From the NCBI GenBank assembly GCA_030592985.1, contig JAUVIB010000042.1:1-13851 (forward strand): a DNA stretch of 13,851 bases. Reading direction: 5' to 3'. The position numbers and the translations under genes were made by a program. Of the stretch, positions 1 to 6,621 are shown one piece after another; position 1 is the first letter of the stretch; every line of letters starts with the position of its first letter. The DNA is from Calditrichaceae bacterium. Lineage in GTDB: Bacteria; Calditrichota; Calditrichia; Calditrichales; Calditrichaceae. The notes below the pieces were generated by a model that was not told where the DNA came from, made no database searches, and worked only from the letters and a program-made list of their open reading frames with translations.

Positions 1-558
1 CCTGCTCAACCGGTGCAGGTGGAATGGCCGGATAAATCGCCGAAACCCGCATGGTTCTGGTGGAATCCGCAGGGGAATAATTTAGTCACGCAATGGCGTA
101 CGACACCTTATATGATGGATTGGAATTTCGATGGCCTTACCGACCTGATTATGCTGGACCATGAAGGTTACCTCGCTTTTTTCCAGCGTGTAAAAGAGAA
201 CGGTACTCTAAAATTGTTACCGGGCAAACGTATTTTTTATGATGATAAAAATGAGTTATTACAGTTAAACGACAGAACAGCTGGTCACAGCGGCAGAAGG
301 AAATTCTGTTTTATGGATTGGGATAGGGATGGACGATTGGATTTAATGCTCAACAGCCGCAATATTAGCTTTTTCCGTCAGATTAAATCTCAAAATGGTA
401 ATACCTGGTTTAAAGATATGGGAGAAGTGGTAGACTATAAACTGGCGGGTCATACAACGAGTCCCACGCCTGTTGATTGGAATAAGGACGGCATTCCCGA
501 TCTCCTGATTGGCGCCGAAGACGGGTATTTTTATTATCTGAAAAATCCAAATAAATAA
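1..558 (+). CDS. FG-GAP/VCBS repeat protein, C-terminal part (5' truncated by window)
   Basis: The frame is open from the first base (it reads PAQPVQVEWP), so the gene starts outside the window and the GTG at 13 is not a credible start. Three calcium-loop repeats of FG-GAP/VCBS type are visible: DWNFDGLTDL, DWDRDGRLDL and DWNKDGIPDL, each followed by an aromatic beta segment such as YLAFFQ, ISFFRQ or YFYYLKN. These loops typically form blades of a beta-propeller in secreted or surface proteins. Only 13 bases separate the TAA stop from the next start, so the two genes are probably co-transcribed. The following gene is also a beta-propeller, which suggests a shared role in carbohydrate or polymer handling; that role is inference. 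The substrate cannot be told from this fragment. Confidence 0.8.
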   Translation, partial: PAQPVQVEWPDKSPKPAWFWWNPQGNNLVTQWRTTPYMMDWNFDGLTDLIMLDHEGYLAFFQRVKENGTLKLLPGKRIFYDDKNELLQLNDRTAGHSGRRKFCFMDWDRDGRLDLMLNSRNISFFRQIKSQNGNTWFKDMGEVVDYKLAGHTTSPTPVDWNKDGIPDLLIGAEDGYFYYLKNPNK

Positions 559-570
559 AGGAACCATACA

Positions 571-1518
571 ATGATAAAATCATTTTTTCTCTTTCTAATA
601 TTCACTTTTCTATCTTCTTGTTCATCAGAAGATGCGAAACAGCCGAAAATCGAAAAACTTGGTACCATCGATTGTGATCTGGTAGAAACAACGCCCATAG
701 TATTTAAAGATCAGGTATACCGCTTTGAGTATGTACGTCAAAAATATTATGCTAATTCTACGGGAGATTCTTATTTTCGTTTTATAAATCATGAAACAGG
801 AAAAGCGACTCCCGGCTTTGCAAAAGGATATCATCTTGGAAGCGCTTTCGTAGACGGTGACTCTGTTTATGTAACAGCTGTGGATATCTGGAATGGTGAA
901 AATATAATTCTTTTTGTATCCGGCGATTTGCAGCACTGGAAATCACGCATGGTTTTAAATCTGCCCAATTGGGGTTTGTTTAATACGTCCCTTTGTAAAG
1001 CGGATGACCGATATGTGTTAATGTTTGAGGTGGGAAAACCCATAGATGTTGCCGGTAAACGGTTCACTGCACGTTTTGCTGAATCAAAGGATCTGCAGCA
1101 TTGGCAGCTTACCGATCCACAATGCACCTACACAAAAGAACGCTATAGCGCTCCCCATGCTCTACGCTACCTTGAGGGGTATTTCTATAATTTTTATCTC
1201 GAAGCGCATGATGGATGGGAAATGCGGGTAGTACGTTCAAAAGATTTGGTCAACTGGCAGCCAAGTCCTCTTAATCCGGTTTTGAAGGCATCCGGGAAGG
1301 ATAAAACAATTACAAATACGAATCTTTCCGCTGAATGTATGGAAAAAATCAAAGGGGCTAAAAATATAAATAATTCCGATATTGATTTTTGCGAATATAA
1401 AGGCCGTTTAATTATCAATTATTCCTGGGGTAATCAGCATGGTACAGAGTTTCTCGCGGAGGCGGTCTATCACGGCACACTGCATGAGTTTTTGAAGGGA
1501 TGGTTTTCCGAACAATAG
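571..1518 (+). CDS. beta-propeller lipoprotein, GH43/GH32-like
   Basis: This 315-residue protein starts at an ATG preceded by AAAGGAA. It opens with a lipoprotein signal peptide ending in LSSC (Cys17), so it is probably membrane-anchored on the periplasmic or outer face. The mature part shows the blade signature of five-bladed propeller glycosidases: SGDLQHW, SKDLQHW and SKDLVNW, where each strand pair ends in S-x-DL-x-x-W. ETTPIVFKD near the N-terminus and NNSDIDFCEYKGR near the C-terminus resemble substrate-pocket strands in such folds. I did not identify a definite catalytic triad, so enzyme activity is unproven. It could be a GH43, GH32 or GH117-like hydrolase, or a non-catalytic propeller. 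It lies directly behind the FG-GAP gene and probably belongs to the same operon. Confidence 0.65.
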   Translation: MIKSFFLFLIFTFLSSCSSEDAKQPKIEKLGTIDCDLVETTPIVFKDQVYRFEYVRQKYYANSTGDSYFRFINHETGKATPGFAKGYHLGSAFVDGDSVYVTAVDIWNGENIILFVSGDLQHWKSRMVLNLPNWGLFNTSLCKADDRYVLMFEVGKPIDVAGKRFTARFAESKDLQHWQLTDPQCTYTKERYSAPHALRYLEGYFYNFYLEAHDGWEMRVVRSKDLVNWQPSPLNPVLKASGKDKTITNTNLSAECMEKIKGAKNINNSDIDFCEYKGRLIINYSWGNQHGTEFLAEAVYHGTLHEFLKGWFSEQ

Positions 1519-1689
1519 ATATAAATGCTTTAGATATTGAATTTGTTTGTAAGGTGTAACATGTAGATTTCACAGTTGTCTCTGAAATAGCATATCCAAA
1601 AAGTGTTATAGCAATAGAATGACCAACCTGAACTTGATGATCTTTCACTCCACTGTGACCTGCATGCAAGACGTACCATTAGCCAAATT

Positions 1690-1730
1690 TTGCCAGTATT
1701 ATTGGATACCTAACAACGCTTCTATGACTT
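1690..1730 (-). repeat. attC-like intergenic repeat copy X
   Basis: Read on the minus strand, just after the stop of the 1750-2769 gene, this stretch has CATAGAAGCG-TTG-TTAGGT followed by AATAATACTGGCAA. GTTAGGT fits the integron core GTTRRRY, and its complement on the plus strand, ACCTAAC, fits RYYYAAC. It aligns over about 30 bases with the element at 2832-2890 (shared AAGT, ATAGAA, CGTTG, AATAA and ACTGGCAA). No paired R'' box was found within normal attC distance, so this is a partial or degenerate site at best. The rest of the 1519-1749 gap shows no convincing gene or terminator. Confidence 0.35.
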
Positions 1731-1749
1731 ATATTGCTATCCACATAAA

Positions 1750-2769
1750 TTAACTTTTATAAATAAAATGCATAAGCCATTTTTTGCAATCATTAGAGTC
1801 TTTAAGTTCTTCATTACCACCAATTTGCCGGACAAAATTAACTGCTATTTCTCTGGTTTGGTCATGCTCTGCATTTAAATATGACAATATTAGTTCACAA
1901 GAATTCTCTAAAAGGTCATTAGATAATTCCGGTGAAATACTTGTTTTAGTAAGAACATCAAGAGTGTTTTGAAAGGCATATAAATTTGTTCCGTTTAGAA
2001 TATACTTTATCATAGATATTGCTGGAGTCCAGTTTATTTTGCGTGGACTCTTGGAAAATGTTCTGAGTACACTAATTGCCGACATACTTAATTGCTGATC
2101 TTCATACCTTTGTAAATTCATTAGAGTCCACCATACTGAATCATATTCATCGAAGTTTAATAAAATGGCTAATGCAATTCTACGATTCAGTATGTTTGAA
2201 TCATTGTTTAATATCCATAATGCTGTATTCATGTCTGAGATATTATTTTTAGATAATAGAAAATCCCAAAAAGGTTTCATTGTTTCAGAATTAAGATTAT
2301 AGGTCGCTAATGAACTTTGTGCACTATCAAGTTTCCCTGTTTTTACTAAAGTATAAGTTCGGAGCCCAACGGAATATAGGCTTCGATTATTTTCAATAGT
2401 TTTTGCAAAAACTGTATATTCTTCGAGTACTGCTAATGAATCAGAAGGTTTTTGTAAATATTTAATTTTACCATTTTCATTATCTTCAATGACAGTTACA
2501 ACTGAATACATAGTCGATAAATCATTATAGTCATCTATATAGAAGATTGAAGATACTTCTACAAATCCAAAATCAAGTTTCATTTGACCGGAACAAGCAT
2601 GAACTGGTTTATCTGGATTTAAACTTTTCATCGAATCAAGCAATGTTTGTGCATTCCATTTTTTTAATCCCAATAATTCAATTTTCCCACGCTCAGTTTC
2701 AAATACTTGCCCATTTATGAAAGAAACCATAACAAACGTAATAAGCATAATTAATTGATTTTTTCTCAT
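1750..2769 (-). CDS. secreted hypothetical protein with helical (HEAT-like) C-terminal half
   Basis: I do not recognise this 339-residue protein. I chose the ATG at 2769 (MRKNQLIMLI..) over the upstream in-frame ATG because GAGGA sits 8 bases before it and it opens a clean signal peptide ending near FINGQ, around residue 20. The N-terminal half is mixed alpha/beta with a single Cys in HACSGQMKLDFGF, and no CXXCH or lipobox is present. The C-terminal half consists of paired amphipathic helices (RRIALAILLNFDEYD, QQLSMSAISVLRTF, REIAVNFVRQIGG) that look like HEAT or ARM repeats, which usually act as protein-binding scaffolds. It sits alone between attC-like repeats and points the same way as the thioredoxin and PadR genes. 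A function is not assignable. Confidence 0.6.
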   Translation of the reverse strand: MRKNQLIMLITFVMVSFINGQVFETERGKIELLGLKKWNAQTLLDSMKSLNPDKPVHACSGQMKLDFGFVEVSSIFYIDDYNDLSTMYSVVTVIEDNENGKIKYLQKPSDSLAVLEEYTVFAKTIENNRSLYSVGLRTYTLVKTGKLDSAQSSLATYNLNSETMKPFWDFLLSKNNISDMNTALWILNNDSNILNRRIALAILLNFDEYDSVWWTLMNLQRYEDQQLSMSAISVLRTFSKSPRKINWTPAISMIKYILNGTNLYAFQNTLDVLTKTSISPELSNDLLENSCELILSYLNAEHDQTREIAVNFVRQIGGNEELKDSNDCKKWLMHFIYKS

Positions 2770-2831
2770 TTTTTTATTCCTCTTTTTGTTAAGTTCATAA
2801 TCCATAGACTCCGAAATTAGCAAAGAAAAGT

Positions 2832-2890
2832 ATTGCCAGTCTCTGGGGAGCTTACGTCCTTATTCCATATATAGCAACGTTTCTATACTT
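2832..2890 (-). repeat. attC-like intergenic repeat copy Y
   Basis: This is the gap between the thioredoxin stop and the next minus-strand gene. On the minus strand it reads GTATAGAAACGTTGC, then GGAATAAGGACGTAAGCT, then ACTGGCAATAC. It matches copy X at both ends but has about 19 extra bases in the middle. It also shares ATAGAA-CG and CGTAAGCT with the copy at 4741-4791. The core triplets are degenerate (GTTGCTA rather than GTTRRRY), so recombination competence is doubtful. Confidence 0.35.
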
Positions 2891-2893
2891 TAT

Positions 2894-3415
2894 TTATTTA
2901 GGTAAAATAATAGCGTATTCATTAAACAGCTCAATAAAATTTTCTAAAATGAAATGATAATTGTGGCTTGTTTCAGATTCTTCACCTGAACCATTTTGAC
3001 AATTTTTTCTATTTTCATCTATGGCGGTATCATTATTTAAGTGAAAACCATGTTTTTGGAAAATAATTTTATCTTTATTATTAAGAAATATCATCACCGG
3101 AAAACCTATAATATTATATTTGTTTTTAATAGAAATTGTTAACGAATCATCCAGTACCATTCCATACGATGTTATTTTAACTGGGATATAAAATTCATTG
3201 ATGTATTTAGATACCTCCTCATCATTTAAAACTTCTTTTTCAAATTTTTTACATGGTGCACAATAGTCAGCAGTGAAATATAGAAATACTAACTTGTTTC
3301 CCTTTTGTGATAATTTTTGGATTTTCTCCTGATCGTAATCCATGAAATTAACCTGAGAAAATAAAGTATCAATATTACAGATGATTAGAAAAAATATTAG
3401 AATACTGATTCTCAT
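2894..3415 (-). CDS. periplasmic thioredoxin-family protein
   Basis: This 173-residue protein starts at an ATG with AAAGGAGT close upstream. A signal peptide (MRISILIFFLIICNIDTLFS) precedes the domain, so it should act in the periplasm or be exported. The thioredoxin fold is shown by VFLYFTADYCAPCKKFEKEV, with the redox pair Cys52 and Cys55 in a CAPC motif, and by the cis-proline segment GFPVMIF. The pattern resembles thioredoxin-like/DsbD-C or TlpA-type reductants in which a short exported domain handles disulfides. After the fold a polar stretch with NGSGEESETSHN leads to a hydrophobic C-terminal helix. Partner proteins are not evident; it may be an isolated gene cassette. Cytochrome c maturation also needs thiol reduction, but a link to the downstream cytochromes is only speculation. 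Confidence 0.8.
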   Translation of the reverse strand: MRISILIFFLIICNIDTLFSQVNFMDYDQEKIQKLSQKGNKLVFLYFTADYCAPCKKFEKEVLNDEEVSKYINEFYIPVKITSYGMVLDDSLTISIKNKYNIIGFPVMIFLNNKDKIIFQKHGFHLNNDTAIDENRKNCQNGSGEESETSHNYHFILENFIELFNEYAIILPK

Positions 3416-3435
3416 TATTTACTCCTTTAAAAACG

Positions 3436-3540
3436 ACATCTAATAACCAGTAATTAGCACTGATAAACGCTATGTGATTGTAAAAAAAATAAAAAAACAA
3501 TTGCTGAAGGCGTCTGCTACATTGGTTTGTTGTTAGATAA
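3436..3540 (-). repeat. imperfect palindrome, attC-like (copy Z)
   Basis: This fills the gap after the HAAS-protein stop. The ends are inverted: ATCTAA at 3438-3443 pairs with TTAGAT at 3533-3538. On the minus strand the first box is ATCTAAC, a perfect RYYYAAC, but the closing box is ATTAGAT, lacking the G of GTTRRRY. Inner arms GATTGT and ACAATT flank an A-rich loop, with further partial pairing of ACGC and GCGT. The segment AATAACCAGTAATTAGC also resembles copy W. About 100 bases is a normal attC length. It could instead be a bidirectional terminator-like palindrome. Confidence 0.4.
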
Positions 3541-3550
3541 ATTTTTTATA

Positions 3551-4261
3551 TCATCCATTTACTCGTTTAAAAGTGTGGTTTAAAGTTACTAATATAAAGA
3601 CTAATACTAAAGGAAAAGAAAAATTAATCAAACTGTTGGTAATAGATATTTCTGAGAGGTATCCTCCATATTCTGACCAAATTTCCCAATAATTTGCATG
3701 ATGGATATTGGCCATCCAGTATCGTAAATATTCAGGGAGAATTTGGCCAATCGAAACGAAAATTGCAATAATAATATAGTGAATAGGCGTCAAACGAGTT
3801 GGTACAAATTTCTCCACTGAGCGATTCTTACTAAAGAATAATTTAAATACCAGCCAACAAATTAAGAATAAAATTGATCCACTAATTGTTAATTCAATAA
3901 AATATAGGACTGAAAAATTTGTCGTAAAAAATGAACTTCCAAACACAATAAGTTTTGAAACTAATCCAATAAAAGTCTTTAAGGATAAAATCAATAGGAA
4001 TCCTGTTAACATCCATATAATTCGATTTTGCCATACCCTATTAGGATGAGTCTTTTTAAATTCACGTTCTAATATTTCCGGCTTTCCTAAACGATGAACA
4101 GTAATCAAAAATGCTTCTTCTTCACTTAAGTTTTGGTTTTTTAGTTCATCAATTCCATCAATTAGATGATTTTCCATTTCTTCTAAATCATTGGGTGAAA
4201 ATTGTTCTGAATTTTCAAAATTTACACGCCACTCCTTCAATTCTGTTTTTATGTCAAACAT
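3551..4261 (-). CDS. HAAS-domain membrane protein, PadR partner
   Basis: This 236-residue protein starts at the ATG at 4261; GGAGGA lies six bases before it, inside the end of padR. A more upstream ATG would place the ribosome site inside the coding region. The first 80 residues match the HAAS/DUF1700 type: helices with LEEMENHLIDGIDELK, LSEEEAFLITVHRLGKPEILEREFKK. Four or so membrane segments follow (IIWMLTGFLLILSLK, ISGSILFLICWLVF, IHYIIIAIFVSIGQIL, FPLVLVFILVTL). In known PadR-HAAS pairs the membrane protein is controlled by the adjacent PadR regulator and is thought to act with it in envelope or signal responses. The start overlaps the padR stop by 13 bases, so translation is probably coupled. 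The stop codon is TGA. Confidence 0.75.
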   Translation of the reverse strand: MFDIKTELKEWRVNFENSEQFSPNDLEEMENHLIDGIDELKNQNLSEEEAFLITVHRLGKPEILEREFKKTHPNRVWQNRIIWMLTGFLLILSLKTFIGLVSKLIVFGSSFFTTNFSVLYFIELTISGSILFLICWLVFKLFFSKNRSVEKFVPTRLTPIHYIIIAIFVSIGQILPEYLRYWMANIHHANYWEIWSEYGGYLSEISITNSLINFSFPLVLVFILVTLNHTFKRVNG

Positions 4262-4587
4262 GGTGATTCCTCCCATAATCTATTTAAGACTGAATTGACC
4301 ATGTTCCAATTTTTATGCTCTGTACTTAACGCTGTCTTGCCTTCTGACTTGAGACTATAATATTTTCGTTTTCTTCCAGATTCTGTTATTCTCCAGACTG
4401 ATTTAATTAATCCTTGATTTTCCAGACGATGTAAAACCGGATAAAGCATTCCATCTGTCCAGTTTAATGATTGGTCTGATAATTCATAAACTTGGCGAAT
4501 AATCTCATATCCGTAGTTTTCTCCTTTTGAAAGAATACTTAAGATTATTGGTTTTGTGGAAGCCGCAACAAGGTCTTTGGGAATCAT
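4249..4587 (-). CDS. PadR-family transcriptional regulator
   Basis: This 112-residue winged-helix protein is the normal size for short PadR regulators. Typical family segments are present: KPIILSILSKGENYGYEIIRQV for the first helices, WTDGMLYPVLHRLENQGLIKSVW for the recognition helix and turn, and GRKRKYYSLKSEGKTAL for the wing. The ATG is preceded by AAAGGAGAT. These proteins usually repress their own operon and release DNA on binding a ligand or upon antibiotic or envelope stress. Here the target is probably the padR-HAAS operon itself, since TACATA/TATGTA repeats lie right upstream. The ligand is unknown. Confidence 0.85.
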   Translation of the reverse strand: MIPKDLVAASTKPIILSILSKGENYGYEIIRQVYELSDQSLNWTDGMLYPVLHRLENQGLIKSVWRITESGRKRKYYSLKSEGKTALSTEHKNWNMVNSVLNRLWEESPCLT

Positions 4588-4603
4588 AATTTATCTCCTT
4601 TTT

Positions 4604-4642
4604 TACATAGAACTATTATGTAGTTTAGAGACAATATACATA
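4604..4642 (-). promoter_or_regulatory. candidate PadR operator
   Basis: Three alternating copies of one hexamer lie within 55 bases upstream of the padR start: TACATA at 4604-4609, TATGTA at 4617-4622 and TACATA at 4637-4642. Adjacent copies form inverted repeats with spacers of 7 and 14 bases. PadR proteins commonly bind ATGT/ACAT palindromes, but the classical spacing is eight bases, so the fit is loose. Autorepression is inferred. I could not define clear -35 and -10 boxes. Confidence 0.4.
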
Positions 4643-4740
4643 GCATTGTTAGGTAAAGCAAGTTTAAAATAGAAATGTGGAAATTTAAAACAAAGTAAGT
4701 CTAACCCTTATACCTCGCAGTTAGCCGAACCTAAGGCAGC

Positions 4741-4791
4741 AAAATAACCAATTAAAATATTAGCTTACGCTCTTCATTATCGCTTCTATCC
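4741..4791 (-). repeat. attC-like intergenic repeat copy W
   Basis: On the minus strand this reads GGATAGAAGCG, then AATGAAGAGCGTAAGCTAAT, then AATTGGTTATTTTG. It aligns with copy Y (ATAGAA-CG, CGTAAGCT, TTGG/CTGG) and with copy Z (AATAACCA, TTAGC, CGCT on the plus strand). It lies upstream of padR rather than behind a visible gene, so it may mark a lost cassette. Confidence 0.3.
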
Positions 4792-4865
4792 GAAATCTGA
4801 TTGCTAATAAAATATAATCTATAAAAGCATTAAAAATGTTTCAATAATGCTATTTATTGTGGTAT

Positions 4866-5046
4866 ATAGTGTCTGAACGAAAAGTACATTTTGTCATTGC
4901 GAGTCGGGATTCATCCCGGCGTGACAATCTTTTTTTGGAGATGTAACATACTGTTTTTATTGGGATTATTTCGTCGCTTACCCTTCTCGCAATGACACCG
5001 TTATGCTACATTTTTTATTGATTAACTCTTTTCGTTCAGACACTAT
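4866..5046. repeat. nested palindromic element, MITE-like
   Basis: A perfect 19-base inverted repeat bounds the element: atagtgtctgaacgaaaag at 4866-4884 and its complement at 5028-5046. Inside it a second perfect 12-base pair occurs, TGTCATTGCGAG at 4892-4903 and its complement at 4986-4997, plus a small hairpin around CGGGATTCATCCCGG. GTCATTGCGAG with CTCGCAATGAC is a palindromic motif I know from dispersed repeats in many bacterial genomes. The element encodes nothing. It probably spread as a non-autonomous repeat and ends about 40 bases before the sigma-54 promoter. Confidence 0.65.
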
Positions 5047-5085
5047 TTATCAACATGTTATCTATGAACGGATGGGTTAATTAAT

Positions 5086-5101
5086 TGGCACATTATTTGC
5101 T
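5086..5101 (+). promoter_or_regulatory. sigma-54 (RpoN) promoter of the cytochrome operon
   Basis: TGGCAC at 5086-5091, five bases, then TTGC at 5097-5100 followed by T is an exact fit to the core TGGCAC-N5-TTGC(A/T) consensus, with GG and GC at the -24 and -12 positions. Transcription should begin near 5112, about 40 bases before the ATG at 5151. A sigma-54 promoter requires an enhancer-binding activator, so the operon is probably switched on by a specific signal. The usual activator-site distance falls inside the palindromic element just upstream. Confidence 0.75.
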
Positions 5102-5150
5102 GCTTCTACCAGGATATATGTTCAAAAGTTCACAAATGGTAGGATGTAAA

Positions 5151-6584
5151 ATGACAAAGAAAATATTATTGATGTTTCCGATCGTGTTTTTCCTTGCATG
5201 TACACAAATAATTGATGAAGAAGATCCGTACACAGTAGCTTATAGCGGTGATGATGGCTGTCTTGTGTGTCATACAAATGAGGCCCGTTTAAAAGCGCTG
5301 GCGCCTGCCGGTGGTGATGACGACGACCCGGGTGGTGGCTGAGGCGGCGAAGTAGCTCCGTTGGAGCCATGGGAAAAGGTTTATATCAAGATTAGAGGCG
5401 ACGGCGATATATCGCAAATTGACGACCACTTTGCTGAACTTTCGTGTATTGATTGTCATAATGGAAATAGTAATAAACCGAATGATAAAGCGGCGGCACA
5501 CAGTGGATTGATCCTTGATCCCTCTGAATATGTGGATGGAACAAATAGCTGTGGTAAAGCAGGCTGTCATGAAAACACTGTAGCAAATTATAAAAATAGC
5601 ATGCATCAGAATTTATATGGTGAAAAACGTATGGTTGCATTGCGTTCCGGTGTTAGCTCTTTTGAACAGTGTCCTCAATCTACGCAAGATGGTTTTAATG
5701 GTGAGTGTACCAGTTGTCATGCCACTTGTGGTCAATGCCATATTTCAATCCCTAATAGCGCCGGCGGCGGATTTCCTAAAAGTGGTCCCATTTATTCATC
5801 ACACCGTTTTAAGAAAACCCCGGATATGAGAAATAATTGTACTGCCTGTCATGGTTCACGTGTAGCTCATGACTACTATGGTGATGACGAAGCTGGCAGG
5901 GATGCAGATGTTCATTATTTAATGGGTTTTGATTGCCTTGATTGCCATAGTGGAGCGGAGATGCATAGTGCTGTAACAGATAAAGATAATACACACCGCT
6001 ACAATTATGAGCATGCACCAAAGTGTGAAAAATGTCATTCCTCTGATATTGATGATGCGACAAATAAATATCATTCAATACACAAAGAGAAGACGTCCTG
6101 CTATGTGTGCCACGCCGTATCAACAACTAAAGGTGAACATGGCAGCTATAACAATTGTACAAAATGTCATGTGGCAGATGAGTGGAAAACAGATCCTGAT
6201 TATCAAAATAATAATCCAGCGGAAGATTTTAAGATCGGACGTAATCCTTTAAAATCCGATAAGCGTCCATATAACTTTGTAACCTTACGTCATATACCGA
6301 TTGCCAGAACTTCTTATGATAATTGGGGAGCATCCGGAACTTTAACCGATTATGATAAGTATGAAACATGGAAATTGGCAACGCCGCATTCAATCCAACG
6401 CTGGACGGCACAAACAGATACAACAGGAGGAAAAACATGCTCTGAAAAATGTCATATAATTAACGGAAACAATAAAGATATATATATATTTGAAGAATAT
6501 ATACAAAACAATTGGCCGGATGAGGTGAATTCTAATAAAGATGTTGTTGTAGATGACCATTTACCATCCTGGTGGAGTAAATAA
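5151..6584 (+). CDS. extKL: multiheme c-type cytochrome lipoprotein with in-frame TGA (probable selenoprotein, ExtKL-like)
   Basis: Read through the TGA at 5340-5342, this is a 477-residue outer-membrane lipoprotein. The ATG at 5151 follows TAGGATG. A further in-frame TTG at 5085 lies within the sigma-54 promoter and upstream of the expected transcript start, so it is rejected. The signal peptide ends at FLAC (Cys17). One heme motif, CLVCH (37-41), precedes the TGA at residue 64. After it come CIDCH (99), CGKAGCH (134, CX4CH), CTSCH, CGQCH, CTACH, CLDCH, CEKCH, CYVCH, CTKCH and CSEKCH (430, CX3CH), giving nine canonical and two variant sites. The second part lacks a start signal, ribosome site and export signal, so it cannot make a matured cytochrome alone. 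It probably accepts electrons from the porin and delivers them outside. As I recall, Geobacter ExtK and ExtL are treated as one ExtKL product; the assignment rests on neighbours and layout. A nonsense mutation remains possible. Confidence 0.75.
5340..5367 (+). promoter_or_regulatory. in-frame TGA plus candidate bacterial SECIS hairpin
   Basis: TGA at 5340-5342 is followed by a perfect hairpin: GCTCC (5355-5359), loop GTT (5360-5362), GGAGC (5363-5367). Published rules for bacterial SECIS elements ask for a short upper stem of four or more pairs, a small apical loop with G in the first two positions, and 16-37 bases between UGA and the loop. Here the stem is five pairs, the loop starts with G and the distance is 17 bases. 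SelB-directed selenocysteine insertion is inferred. The selenocysteine would sit in a GGDDDDPGGG-U-GG linker. Confidence 0.5.
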
Positions 6585-6621
6585 TTAATTTACATTTATT
6601 TTATTAAAGGGAAGTTTTATT

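Noticed and set aside
1415..1669. Minus-strand open frame after the beta-propeller gene (HAGHSGVKDHQVQVGHS...)
   Set aside because: It overlaps the propeller gene's end, lacks a ribosome site, and has no recognisable domain; the shared attC-like sequence explains part of the region better.
4643..4730. Complete attC site between GTTAGGT (near 4649) and GTCTAAC (near 4698)
   Set aside because: Both core boxes occur, but in the reverse order to an attC site, so they cannot form one.
5085..5150. N-terminal extension of the cytochrome from a TTG at 5085
   Set aside because: It overlaps the sigma-54 promoter and lies upstream of the predicted transcript start; the ATG at 5151 gives a proper lipoprotein signal peptide.
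5340..5342. Genetic code with TGA as Gly, as in SR1/Gracilibacteria
   Set aside because: TGA serves as a natural stop at 8821-8823 and 3551-3553, and no other conserved reading frame in the window is interrupted by TGA; large cytochromes with many Gly would otherwise contain more.
5340..5342. Programmed frameshift at the interruption
   Set aside because: The frame is identical on both sides of the TGA, so no shift is needed.
5361..6584. Separate cytochrome gene starting at the TTG at 5361
   Set aside because: No ribosome site and no export signal, while the reading frame continues directly from the lipoprotein start across one TGA.
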